Of a DNA stretch of 64,000 nt, positions 41,522 to 49,303 are shown piece after piece. The notes below the pieces were generated by a model, which was not told the DNA's origin, searched no databases, and saw only the letters and a list, made by a program, of their open reading frames with translations. Source of the stretch: Lachnoanaerobaculum saburreum DSM 3986 (GTDB taxonomy: Bacteria; Bacillota; Clostridia; Lachnospirales; Lachnospiraceae); NCBI RefSeq assembly GCF_000185385.1, contig NZ_GL622296.1:2863223-2927222 (forward strand), in the 5' to 3' direction. A program made the position numbers and the translations under genes. Every line of letters begins with the position of its first letter. Position 1 is the first letter of the stretch.

Positions 41522-42879
41522 TACTTTAATATATCCTCTAAATTCTGCATACCTGTAATCTTTGTTATTATAATAACTGAATCGTTCTTTTTAAATATAG
41601 ACTTACCGTTCGGTATCATAACCTTGCCGTCTCTTATAATACCTGCAACAAGTACTCCGTCTCTTATAGGCATTGCCTCAAGAGTTTTATCCGTCATATT
41701 TGAATCTTCCTTGATATAAAACTCAAGTGCCTCAGCTTCGCCATGTATTATTTTATAAAGTGCCTCCACATTATTATTCCCGACACTGTTTTGTAAACCT
41801 CTCACATATCTTACAATATATTCCGCCGTGATATGTTTCGGATAAATCATACTTCCAAGATCAAATTTCTCTATAATATCATCAAATGAAATACGATTTA
41901 TCTTGGTCACTATCTTTGCACCTGAAACACTCTTTGCATACAGTGAGAGAAATGCATTCTCCTCGTCTATACCTGTAAGTGAAACAAAGGAAGAACAATT
42001 CTCAATGCCTTCCTCAAGCAATATATCCTTGTCCGCCGCATCACCATGTATTATCACTGCATTCGGCAACATTGCAGACAGCTCTTCACATCTTTCATAG
42101 GATTTTTCTATTATCTTTACCTTTATGCCCAGAGGTATAAGCTGATTTGCCAGATAGTAGGCAATAGTTCCGCCGCCCACTATCAATGTATCCTTTACCT
42201 CATTACTGCTGCAACCTACTTTTTTGAAGAAGTCTCTGGCATTCTCTGTAGATGCAACAACACTTATAATATCACCGCTTTGAAGTACAAAGCTTCCGTT
42301 CGGTATAATAACATCTTCTCTTCTTTCTACTGCACATATCAGTATATCCGACTTTATATTCCTACCTACATCAATAAGGCTTTTGCCGGCCAATATATTG
42401 TCCGCCTCGATTTTATACTCTAAAAGTTCTACTCTGCCTCTTCCAAAGGTATCTATCTCAATTGCCGACGGAAATCTTAGAAGTCTTGCCATCTCGGTAG
42501 ATGCGGCATACTCGGGATTTATAGTCATTGCAAGCCCAAGCTCTTTTTTCATAAATCCGATATCCTGACTGTATTCAGGATTTCTGACCCTTGCTATCGT
42601 ATGATCCGCACCTGCCTTCTTTCCTACCATACAGCAGAGAAGATTCAGCTCATCCGACTCTGTAACCGCAATCAAAAGATCCGCCTCTTCCACACCTGCT
42701 TCCATCAAAATAGAATGTGTTGCACCGTTTCCTGTTACACCCATTATGTCAAGTCTGGTTGCCAGAGCTTGTACTACAGATTCATCTGTATCAACTATTG
42801 TTATATCATGTCCTTCTACACTGAGTTGTTCGGCAATAGTCGAACCGACCTTACCGCAACCTACAATTATTATCTGCAT
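41521..42879 (-). CDS. trkA: Trk system potassium regulatory subunit with two RCK domains
   Basis: 452 aa. Two tandem RCK_N/RCK_C units: the first begins MQIIIVGCGKVGSTIAEQL with VDTDESVV, the second DTLIVGGGTIAYYLANQL, each a nucleotide-binding Rossmann fold followed by a TrkA-C domain (ILAGKSLIDVGRN; DKTLEAMPIRDGVLVAGI). A cytoplasmic ring gating TrkH by NAD(H) or ATP. The ATG at 42879 with GGAGATAG is preferred over 42891. Confidence 0.94.
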   Translation of the reverse strand: MQIIIVGCGKVGSTIAEQLSVEGHDITIVDTDESVVQALATRLDIMGVTGNGATHSILMEAGVEEADLLIAVTESDELNLLCCMVGKKAGADHTIARVRNPEYSQDIGFMKKELGLAMTINPEYAASTEMARLLRFPSAIEIDTFGRGRVELLEYKIEADNILAGKSLIDVGRNIKSDILICAVERREDVIIPNGSFVLQSGDIISVVASTENARDFFKKVGCSSNEVKDTLIVGGGTIAYYLANQLIPLGIKVKIIEKSYERCEELSAMLPNAVIIHGDAADKDILLEEGIENCSSFVSLTGIDEENAFLSLYAKSVSGAKIVTKINRISFDDIIEKFDLGSMIYPKHITAEYIVRYVRGLQNSVGNNNVEALYKIIHGEAEALEFYIKEDSNMTDKTLEAMPIRDGVLVAGIIRDGKVMIPNGKSIFKKNDSVIIITKITGMQNLEDILK

Positions 42880-42976
42880 TTCTATCTCCATTACTGAAAT
42901 ACTTAATTATACCTATAAACGGCATTTGCTTATTGTAGCACACCGAAATTATATTTTCCACATTTGCATTGTCTTC

Positions 42977-43005
42977 TTTACTCCGGATATCTATTTTGCT
43001 ATACT
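42977..43005 (+). promoter_or_regulatory. Promoter of the small gene at 43037
   Basis: TTTACT (42977-42982), 17 bases, TATACT (43000-43005); predicted start about 25 bases before the ATG. Confidence 0.5.
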
Positions 43006-43036
43006 GTAAAAAAATATTATTTGTATGGAGGTACAT

Positions 43037-43273
43037 ATGAAGATACAAAATATCAAAGATGTAGATGCTTTTTTTAAGGTCGTTGACGAGTGCAAGGGTA
43101 CTGTTGAGCTTGTTTCACCTGAAGGTGACAGAATCAACTTAAAGAGTAAGCTTACACAGTATCTTTCAATGGCAAATATCTTTTCAAACGGCTATATAAA
43201 GGAGCTTGATTTAGTAGCACATGATAAAGAGGATGTGGAAAGACTTATAAAATTTATGTATCAGGGAGAATAA
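43037..43273 (+). CDS. Small conserved-looking hypothetical protein
   Basis: 78 aa, soluble, mixed alpha/beta (IKDVDAFFKVVDECKGTVELVSPEGDRINLK, then YIKELDLVAHDKEDVERLIKFMYQGE). No signal peptide or cysteines. The ATG at 43037 is preferred over 43025 because TGGAGG sits at ideal spacing. It has its own promoter and a strong terminator, so it is a real single-gene unit. I cannot assign a function. Confidence 0.75.
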   Translation: MKIQNIKDVDAFFKVVDECKGTVELVSPEGDRINLKSKLTQYLSMANIFSNGYIKELDLVAHDKEDVERLIKFMYQGE

Positions 43274-43296
43274 AAAGGGGGGCAAAACCCCTTTTT
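43272..43296. terminator. Bidirectional terminator between the small gene and the CHAP gene
   Basis: AAAAAGGGG (43272-43280) and CCCCTTTTT (43288-43296) around a seven-base loop. It starts at the stop codon of one gene and overlaps the stop of the other. Confidence 0.9.
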
Positions 43297-44281
43297 ATAG
43301 TGCATTTTCACTTTTATAGTTCTCTACTATCCTGTATTTTCTGCTTGGATTTGTTGTATCGTACCGCTTTTGATATACACCGTCACCGTCCACCCAGTAG
43401 TAGACTCCGCCGACTGCCGACTTGATATAGCATTTTACAAACAGATATGAGTCCTTGCCGAAACAATAGTCTTTACCTGATATATTCTTCCACTGTGACT
43501 TCGCATACTTATAGTCCTTTTCCACATACCACCATCTGTTATTGTCATTATAGTCCTTTACCCAGCCTTTTACAAAGTTTCCGCTTATATACCCTCCGTC
43601 TATATGAAACCATGGATTGTACCTGCTTGCAATCCTGCCGCTTGCCCTTACCACATCTCCCTCACTCAAGTTTTTTGTTACAGGTGCCGATGTGTCCGGA
43701 GCTTTTCTCACCCTTACACCGCTCCCTACAATAGTAAGCCTTGCACTGACAGGTATCTCATTTGATGTCGCTTTTTGAGTACCGATTTGGTAGTTCGGTC
43801 TGGCAAAGCCTACTATCCTATAACCTCTGCCTGACAAACTTCTTACTCTGTTCATCACCATTCCGCCGTTGGCAATATTTCCGCTGCCTGTATTTCCCTC
43901 TATAGTCTCATATGTGCCGTCACTGTTTACATTTACTACAAGTCCGGCATGATTTACCTGCCTTTCACTTCCGGCACCGTCAGTCAAAATCAGTACAATA
44001 TCTCCTCTCTTACCGCTGTCAAATAACATACCTTTATTTTTGTAATGAGCAAATACAGCTTCAGTGGATGCTGTTTTTATGCCGTCACAAAATACAATCT
44101 CAGCACCGCTCATTCTGAATATATCCCACAAAAAAGTCACGCACCATGGATATGTAAAAGCACCGTTTACCTCTCTTCCATAGTAATCCGTATTGAATAA
44201 CACATTATTGCTCTCAGGAGGGTTCTCGCTTACACCGATATACTCCCTTGCCTTGCTTATCACATTATCAACTAAAGCCAT
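43295..44281 (-). CDS. CHAP/NlpC-type peptidoglycan hydrolase with SH3 domain, no signal peptide
   Basis: 328 aa. An N-terminal CHAP-like amidase domain (about 1-160) has Cys47 in YPWCVTFLWDIF, His111 in VNHAGLVV and a polar residue in IEGNTG. A bacterial SH3 domain follows (about 178-240: GSGVRVRKAPDTSAPV). The C-terminal 90 residues are Tyr/Trp-rich (NRWWYVEKDYKYAKSQWK, GGVYYWVDGDGVYQKRY), like cell-wall-binding repeats. There is no export signal, as in phage endolysins, but no phage genes are nearby. GGAGAT precedes the start. Confidence 0.8.
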   Translation of the reverse strand: MALVDNVISKAREYIGVSENPPESNNVLFNTDYYGREVNGAFTYPWCVTFLWDIFRMSGAEIVFCDGIKTASTEAVFAHYKNKGMLFDSGKRGDIVLILTDGAGSERQVNHAGLVVNVNSDGTYETIEGNTGSGNIANGGMVMNRVRSLSGRGYRIVGFARPNYQIGTQKATSNEIPVSARLTIVGSGVRVRKAPDTSAPVTKNLSEGDVVRASGRIASRYNPWFHIDGGYISGNFVKGWVKDYNDNNRWWYVEKDYKYAKSQWKNISGKDYCFGKDSYLFVKCYIKSAVGGVYYWVDGDGVYQKRYDTTNPSRKYRIVENYKSENAL

Positions 44282-44292
44282 ATATCTCCTTT

Positions 44293-44320
44293 CAAAAAAG
44301 GCCGCAGAAAATCTGCAGCC
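44293..44320 (-). terminator. Terminator of the CvfB-family gene
   Basis: On the minus strand GGCTGCAG and CTGCGGCC pair with one mismatch around ATTTT and are followed by TTTTTTG. Confidence 0.8.
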
Positions 44321-44330
44321 TATACACTCG

Positions 44331-45152
44331 TCATTTTATTCTGATATCCCCATCCGCCTGTTCTATCTTACCTTCTTTCAAAAGATGTCCGACGGCCCTC
44401 TTAAACGCATTCTTACTAAGTTTAAGTTCCGCCTTTATTCTGTCAGGAGAAACGCTCTCATCAAAGCCGAGGCTTCCTCCTCTTCTTTCCATTATACTGT
44501 ATAGAATATCCGCATCTTTTACCAACTGCAAATACGCCTTCTTTCTGGGGCTGAGATCAAGCTTGCCGTCATCTCTTACTCTGATGACTCTAAGGTCAAG
44601 TCTGTCTCCGACCTTCACATTTTCAAAGTTCTCATTTGGTGGGATCATACCGTTATACTTGTCATCTACAGCCACAAAGATACCCATCTTTTTAACTTCA
44701 ATTACAGTACCTGCCACTTCATCATCTTTTTTATATGGACTTTTTGCAGATAAATGAGAATATACTTTTGCACTGGCTGCAAGTCTGTGGCTTTTATCCT
44801 CATACAGATATACAAGTATCTCATCACCTTCTTTTACCTTGCCCACCGTCTCCTTGAAAGGTAAAAGCACATCTCTTTCAAGTCCTATATCTAAAAATGC
44901 ACCGATTCCGGTAGTAGACTTCACTAAAAGTCTTCCCGTCTCACCTACCAAAAGTTTCGGTCGCCTTGTAGTTGCAATAAGTCTGTCCTTGCTGTCGCGG
45001 TATATAAATACCTCAATTTCACTTCCGACTTCACAATTCTTAGGCACTTCCTTCATCGGAAGCAATACATCTTCACCGCTTCCGTCTGTGAGATATACAC
45101 CGAAATCTTTTTTTCTATCTACCTTAAGGTTCTGTATCTTTCCTAATTCCAT
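44331..45152 (-). CDS. cvfB: S1 RNA-binding protein of the CvfB/YitL family
   Basis: 273 aa. Three S1-like beta-barrel domains (KDFGVYLTDGSGEDVLLP; TGIGAFLDIGLERDVLLPF; MGIFVAVDDKYNGMIPPNE) are followed by a C-terminal winged helix (DRIKAELKLSKNAFKRAVGHLLKEGKI). CvfB binds RNA and affects virulence gene expression in Staphylococcus; here only RNA binding is predicted. AAGGAAG precedes the start, nine bases after the thioesterase gene. Confidence 0.9.
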   Translation of the reverse strand: MELGKIQNLKVDRKKDFGVYLTDGSGEDVLLPMKEVPKNCEVGSEIEVFIYRDSKDRLIATTRRPKLLVGETGRLLVKSTTGIGAFLDIGLERDVLLPFKETVGKVKEGDEILVYLYEDKSHRLAASAKVYSHLSAKSPYKKDDEVAGTVIEVKKMGIFVAVDDKYNGMIPPNENFENVKVGDRLDLRVIRVRDDGKLDLSPRKKAYLQLVKDADILYSIMERRGGSLGFDESVSPDRIKAELKLSKNAFKRAVGHLLKEGKIEQADGDIRIK

Positions 45153-45161
45153 AATTCTTCC

Positions 45162-45872
45162 TTAATATTCAAACTTAATGACAGCGTATGTATCACCGCC
45201 CCGATCCGCCAGATTTATAATATAAGAATTTTCATCCCTTGTAATCCTCGGCAATATTATATCATGTAATACTGCCGCTTTCTTATATTGTACACCTATT
45301 TTTTTTACTTTAAAGTCTTCATCAATAAGATTTCTTGCCTTGCTGACATATATGGCATTATTCATATGATGATTTGTGTCAAGGTCATTCTTGGTGACAA
45401 TGATTTCATCACCGGATTCATACTCACTTGGTATATCAAATTTTCTGACAATTTTTGTCATTTCCAAATGCCTGTCATGCCCTGTCAGATATTTATTCAA
45501 TGCCTCATCTGTAGGCTTTGTAGGTCTTTTATTCTCCAGATCATAGTGAAACCATATGGAGTCGGCCTTAACCAAAAACTCGCCGTTTTCATCCTTTAAA
45601 AAGAAATTTCTAAATCCGTAAAAGCTCTTAAAATCATATGCAAATGTACCCACTTCCACACTCTCTGCCAAAACAGGCAACCTGTTTATATCTATCTGCC
45701 ATGAATTTACCCACCAGGCTTCTTTCTTGTTTTGCAAATAATCTATTCCAAGCCCCAAATCTTCAGATTGAAATGTTGAACAGTCCTGGAACAAATTCAA
45801 AAGTCCAAGTAATGACAGCTCCCCATCTTCCCCCAACTCGCTATATCTGATTCTTTCATTAAATGAATACAT
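45162..45872 (-). CDS. Acyl-ACP thioesterase
   Basis: 236 aa with two tandem hotdog folds. The first half has SELGEDGELSLLGLLNLFQDCSTFQSEDLG and WWVNSWQIDI, the second DLDTNHHMNNAIYV, carrying the Asn/His catalytic pair. It releases free fatty acids from acyl-carrier protein. It precedes cvfB closely. The ribosome site is moderate (TTAGGTAG). Confidence 0.88.
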   Translation of the reverse strand: MYSFNERIRYSELGEDGELSLLGLLNLFQDCSTFQSEDLGLGIDYLQNKKEAWWVNSWQIDINRLPVLAESVEVGTFAYDFKSFYGFRNFFLKDENGEFLVKADSIWFHYDLENKRPTKPTDEALNKYLTGHDRHLEMTKIVRKFDIPSEYESGDEIIVTKNDLDTNHHMNNAIYVSKARNLIDEDFKVKKIGVQYKKAAVLHDIILPRITRDENSYIINLADRGGDTYAVIKFEY

Positions 45873-45880
45873 TAATCTAC

Positions 45881-46534
45881 CTAACCTAACTGTTTTAAGA
45901 GAGCTTTGAAATATTCAAAGATACCCTCACCTGCAACCGTATCATCTCTTCTTTGCTTATATGACATTCTCTCAGGGTGAAACTGTGTTGCCGCTATCGG
46001 CAAATCCTTATGCAAGAGCGCTTCACAAACTCCGTCCTCCGCTTCCAAAACGGATACCAGACCTTCACCGAGTTTTTTTACTCCCTGATGATGTGCCGAA
46101 TTTACATAAAATCCCCTGCCATATAAGTTTTCAAACAGATTTCCTTTAACAATACTTTTTACACTGTGTACACTGTCAACACCGTTCTTTCTTGAATGTG
46201 TTTCTTTTGTTTTTAAGTCCTGATAAAGACTTCCTCCAAAGTACACATTAATCAACTGCATCCCTCTGCAAATTCCAAGTACAGGCTTTTTTGCCTTTAC
46301 AAATGCATCCAAAACATCCCACTGTGCCTTATCAAGTTCTCTATCCGGCTTATCCGAACCGGCCATATCTTCACCATAGTATTTCGGATCAATATCTCCG
46401 CCGCCCGGCAAAAGCAATCCGTCACATTTTAGCGCCTTATCTATATCAAGTGTATTTATAACTTCAATGTCATTTGCTTTTAATGCGGCAATATAATTTG
46501 TTAAGCTTTCTGTCCCTGCCAGTGCCACCTTCAT
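45881..46534 (-). CDS. Class I glutamine amidotransferase-like hydrolase (peptidase C26, PuuD-like)
   Basis: 217 aa. The nucleophile Cys89 lies in PVLGICRGMQLINV, and the His-Glu pair is in TQFHPERMSY. LLPGGGDIDPKYYGE is diagnostic of gamma-glutamyl-gamma-aminobutyrate hydrolase-like proteins. It probably hydrolyses a gamma-glutamyl amide; the exact substrate is unknown. The ATG at 46534 with GAGG upstream is chosen; the frame extends through the tRNA terminator to a TTG at 46573, which is unlikely to be used. It starts about 20 bases past that terminator. Confidence 0.87.
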   Translation of the reverse strand: MKVALAGTESLTNYIAALKANDIEVINTLDIDKALKCDGLLLPGGGDIDPKYYGEDMAGSDKPDRELDKAQWDVLDAFVKAKKPVLGICRGMQLINVYFGGSLYQDLKTKETHSRKNGVDSVHSVKSIVKGNLFENLYGRGFYVNSAHHQGVKKLGEGLVSVLEAEDGVCEALLHKDLPIAATQFHPERMSYKQRRDDTVAGEGIFEYFKALLKQLG

Positions 46535-46555
46535 AAAAAAACCTCGTCTATATAT

Positions 46556-46598
46556 ACTAAAAAACTCCCACAAACCTTTGTTTGAATGGGAGTTTTTA
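46556..46598 (-). terminator. Terminator after tRNA-Gln
   Basis: AAAACTCCCA and TGGGAGTTTTT form an 11-bp stem, followed by TTTTTTAG on the minus strand. Confidence 0.8.
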
Positions 46599-46601
46599 AA
46601 G

Positions 46602-46673
46602 CTGGGCTACTAGGATTCGAACCTAGAAATGCTGGAGTCAGAGTCCAGTGCCTTACCATTTGGCGATAACCCA
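46602..46673 (-). tRNA. tRNA-Gln (anticodon CTG)
   Basis: 72 bases. The cloverleaf is complete: acceptor TGGGTTA/TAGCCCA with one G-T pair, anticodon arm CTGGA-CTCTGAC-TCCAG with anticodon CTG, T arm CTAGG-TTCGAAT-CCTAG, short variable loop and discriminator G. CCA is not encoded and must be added. It decodes CAG. It stands alone with its own promoter and terminator. Confidence 0.95.
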
Positions 46674-46687
46674 AAACTGACTTTAAT

Positions 46688-46716
46688 AGGATACCCTATA
46701 TAGCCAGATTTGTCAA
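46688..46716 (-). promoter_or_regulatory. tRNA-Gln promoter
   Basis: Minus strand TTGACA (46711-46716), 17 bases, TATCCT (46688-46693); the start point would be about eight bases before the mature tRNA. Confidence 0.75.
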
Positions 46717-46743
46717 TAAAATTTTTTATTTTTCAAAAAAATT

Positions 46744-48516
46744 CTAAATCAATTTTTCAAATAAAATAACACAGCTTCTTCCCTCTACCGCTATCTTCCT
46801 ATGATTGTCTACTTTCACAGCTCCGTCGCCTTTAAAAGGTGTATTTATATCATCCGTATTTACCAGTATATGCCAAAAACTGCCTTTCTTTATAGTAGGC
46901 AGGCAAAACTCATGTCTGTCCCAATGCATATTTAAAATAATATATATATCAGTCTTTCCTTCTATAAGCATGCCCATCTGTCTGTTATAATACTCAAAAT
47001 CAGGTTTCCAAACCTGCATTCCATGTATGGAAATTTTGTGTTTATCGATACCTGTCAGAATATACTTTCTTCTAAATTCAAGCATTGCCATAAAAAAGTC
47101 CAGAAAATCCTTATTCTTATTTACAAGCTTCCAATTAAAGTAGCTCTTATCATTGTCATGGCAGTAGGTATTGTTGTTGCCGTCCTTTGACTGTAACACC
47201 TCATCACCGCTGCATACTCCTACGGCACCTCTTGAAATCATCAGGAGTAATACGGCATTCAAATACATTTTCTTTCTTAAGTTTAACACCTGCAGTTTCT
47301 TGGTATCTCCCTCAAAGCCGCAGTTCCATGAAAAGTTCATATTTGAACCGTCCACATTGTCCTCACCGTTGGCATCATTGTGCTTATAGTCATATTTATA
47401 TATATCCGCCAAAGAAAAACCGTTAATATCCGCAATAAAATTCAGATAACCGTTCTTATCACTGACTGCATTTGAAACAAACGGAATCATACCCTCATCA
47501 CCTTTTAGATACTTTCTCATATTGTTCATATAGTCATAGTCCATAGATATAATATTCTCAGACCTGATGTCATATATCTTGTTTGAAAAAATAAACTTGC
47601 TGTTAAGAAGATACGGATCCCTTACAATCTCTTCACAGTAATTAACACCTGCAAGATGAAAACCGTCTATATGGTATTCAAGCTTCCAAAATCTAAGCAC
47701 ATCTATGATATAGCCAATACTTTTCTTATCAAAGAAAAATTCCTGTATAACTCCTATACCTGCTTCATGCATAGCCTTTACCATAGCCTTATACTCATTT
47801 ACAGGATTTCTGTATCTTTTTGTAGCATAACTTGCCTTTGGAGCAAAATTAAGACTGTTTGCATATCCCCAATAATTAAGTATTATTTTTTCTTTCTTTT
47901 CCTTATCAAACAGTGAGAAAAAACTTCCCGCCACTCTTATAAACTCGTCAAACTCTGTAGCCGGCATTATATCTATAAAATCCGCTCCGATTTTTTTCAG
48001 ATAATCCGTCTTTTCCGAAATTCCCTTAAATGTACCCTTATCTACTATTTTGGAACTGTTTGATTTTGTAAAGCCTCTTACATGAAGTCTATAGATAAAT
48101 GCGGTATCTAAATTCTTATCCTCAACAGCCTTCACATTATCAAAGTCATTTCCCCAATCAAAATCCGCTATATATACAGGACTTCTTCTCTCATTGTCTA
48201 TCAAACTGACTTTACCGAAGCTGTCTCTGCCTGAAAAGCTCTTGCCGTACTCATCCGCAAAATGGCCGTTCTCATCTTCAAATGCATATTCAAAAGTCTT
48301 TTTCAGACGCATATCCACCTTAATAAACCAAACATCACCTACACGTGACTCAGGCGGAAATTCTATTTTCTCAACTTCTTTTTCTACATTTCTCTCATAG
48401 AGATTCAGATAGAGTTTCTTACACTTTCTGATCACCTTTATGCAAAAAAAGGAAGGCGTCACAGTAATGCCCGCCGGATAATAAAAACTCTTATCTCTGT
48501 CAACTCTCACTACCAT
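46744..48516 (-). CDS. Glycogen-debranching-like GH13 protein lacking catalytic residues
   Basis: 590 aa. The overall plan is that of isoamylase/GlgX-type GH13 enzymes: an N-terminal beta domain, a barrel, and the family stretch HNDANGEDNVDGSNMNFSWN (380-398) almost unchanged. The four active-site blocks are not. Block I reads GVIQEFFFDKK (255-265) instead of a DVVxNH pattern. Block II reads IDGFHLAG (283-290), so the nucleophile Asp is Ala289. Block III reads KFIFSNK with no acid/base Glu. Block IV reads IADINGF with Ile-Asn for His-Asp. It is probably inactive as a hydrolase but kept intact, perhaps glycan-binding or regulatory. AGGAGG precedes the start; it is a single gene. Confidence 0.8.
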   Translation of the reverse strand: MVVRVDRDKSFYYPAGITVTPSFFCIKVIRKCKKLYLNLYERNVEKEVEKIEFPPESRVGDVWFIKVDMRLKKTFEYAFEDENGHFADEYGKSFSGRDSFGKVSLIDNERRSPVYIADFDWGNDFDNVKAVEDKNLDTAFIYRLHVRGFTKSNSSKIVDKGTFKGISEKTDYLKKIGADFIDIMPATEFDEFIRVAGSFFSLFDKEKKEKIILNYWGYANSLNFAPKASYATKRYRNPVNEYKAMVKAMHEAGIGVIQEFFFDKKSIGYIIDVLRFWKLEYHIDGFHLAGVNYCEEIVRDPYLLNSKFIFSNKIYDIRSENIISMDYDYMNNMRKYLKGDEGMIPFVSNAVSDKNGYLNFIADINGFSLADIYKYDYKHNDANGEDNVDGSNMNFSWNCGFEGDTKKLQVLNLRKKMYLNAVLLLMISRGAVGVCSGDEVLQSKDGNNNTYCHDNDKSYFNWKLVNKNKDFLDFFMAMLEFRRKYILTGIDKHKISIHGMQVWKPDFEYYNRQMGMLIEGKTDIYIILNMHWDRHEFCLPTIKKGSFWHILVNTDDINTPFKGDGAVKVDNHRKIAVEGRSCVILFEKLI

Positions 48517-48543
48517 AACAACCTCCTTTTAGTACAATATATC

Positions 48544-49302
48544 CTATATTTCTATATCCAGTTCTACCGGACAATGGTCTGAACCTAAGACTTCACTGTG
48601 AATCTTAGCTTCCTTTATTCTATCTTTTAATTTAGCAGATACTATAAAATAGTCAATACGCCAACCTACATTCTTGGCTCTGGCACCTCCCATATAGGAC
48701 CACCATGAATAGGCATCCGTCTTATCCGGATACAGCAATCTGAAGCTGTCTACAAAACCTGAGGACAAAATAATATCCATCTTTGCCCTTTCCTCATCTG
48801 TAAATCCGGCATTTTTTCTGTTGGTCTTCGGATTTTTCAAATCTATTTCTTTATGCGCCACATTCAAATCACCACAGAATATTACAGGCTTTTTTTCTTC
48901 AAGCTTTAATGCATAATCAAGAAAAGCATCCTCCCAGGTCATTCTGTAATCAAGTCTTGTAAGTCCTCTCTGTGAGTTTGGAGTATAGCAGGTAATCAGA
49001 TAAAATTCATCATACTCTGCCGTAATAACTCTGCCCTCATTATCATGTTCATCTATGCCGATACCGTAAGTCACATTAATCGGTTTATCTTTAGTAAATA
49101 CCGCTACGCCTGAATAGCCTTTTTTAGTCGCATAGTTCCAGTAATCATAATATCCCGGCAAATCAAGCTCTATTTGACCTTCAGAAAGCTTTGACTCCTG
49201 TATACAGAATATATCCGCATCAATATCTCTGAAGAAATCTAAAAAACCCTTTGTAACAGCCGCTCTAAGCCCGTTGACATTCCATGAAATCATCTTTTTC
49301 AT
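48544..49302 (-). CDS. xthA: Exodeoxyribonuclease III
   Basis: 252 aa. Motifs MISWNVNGLRAAV, DIFCIQESKL (catalytic Glu), GYSGVAVFTK, FCGDLNVAHKEIDL, WWSYMGGARAKNVGWRIDYF and GSDHCPVELDI cover the whole exonuclease-endonuclease-phosphatase fold. It cuts at abasic sites and trims 3' ends in base excision repair. It starts one base after the ABC-F stop; the frame continues upstream inside that gene, but family alignment begins at MKKMISWN. Confidence 0.94.
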   Translation of the reverse strand: MKKMISWNVNGLRAAVTKGFLDFFRDIDADIFCIQESKLSEGQIELDLPGYYDYWNYATKKGYSGVAVFTKDKPINVTYGIGIDEHDNEGRVITAEYDEFYLITCYTPNSQRGLTRLDYRMTWEDAFLDYALKLEEKKPVIFCGDLNVAHKEIDLKNPKTNRKNAGFTDEERAKMDIILSSGFVDSFRLLYPDKTDAYSWWSYMGGARAKNVGWRIDYFIVSAKLKDRIKEAKIHSEVLGSDHCPVELDIEI

Positions 49303-49303
49303 A

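Noticed and set aside
46535..46573. N-terminal extension of the amidotransferase gene through the tRNA terminator
   Set aside because: It would start at a TTG inside a terminator stem; the ATG at 46534 has a ribosome site and matches the family start.
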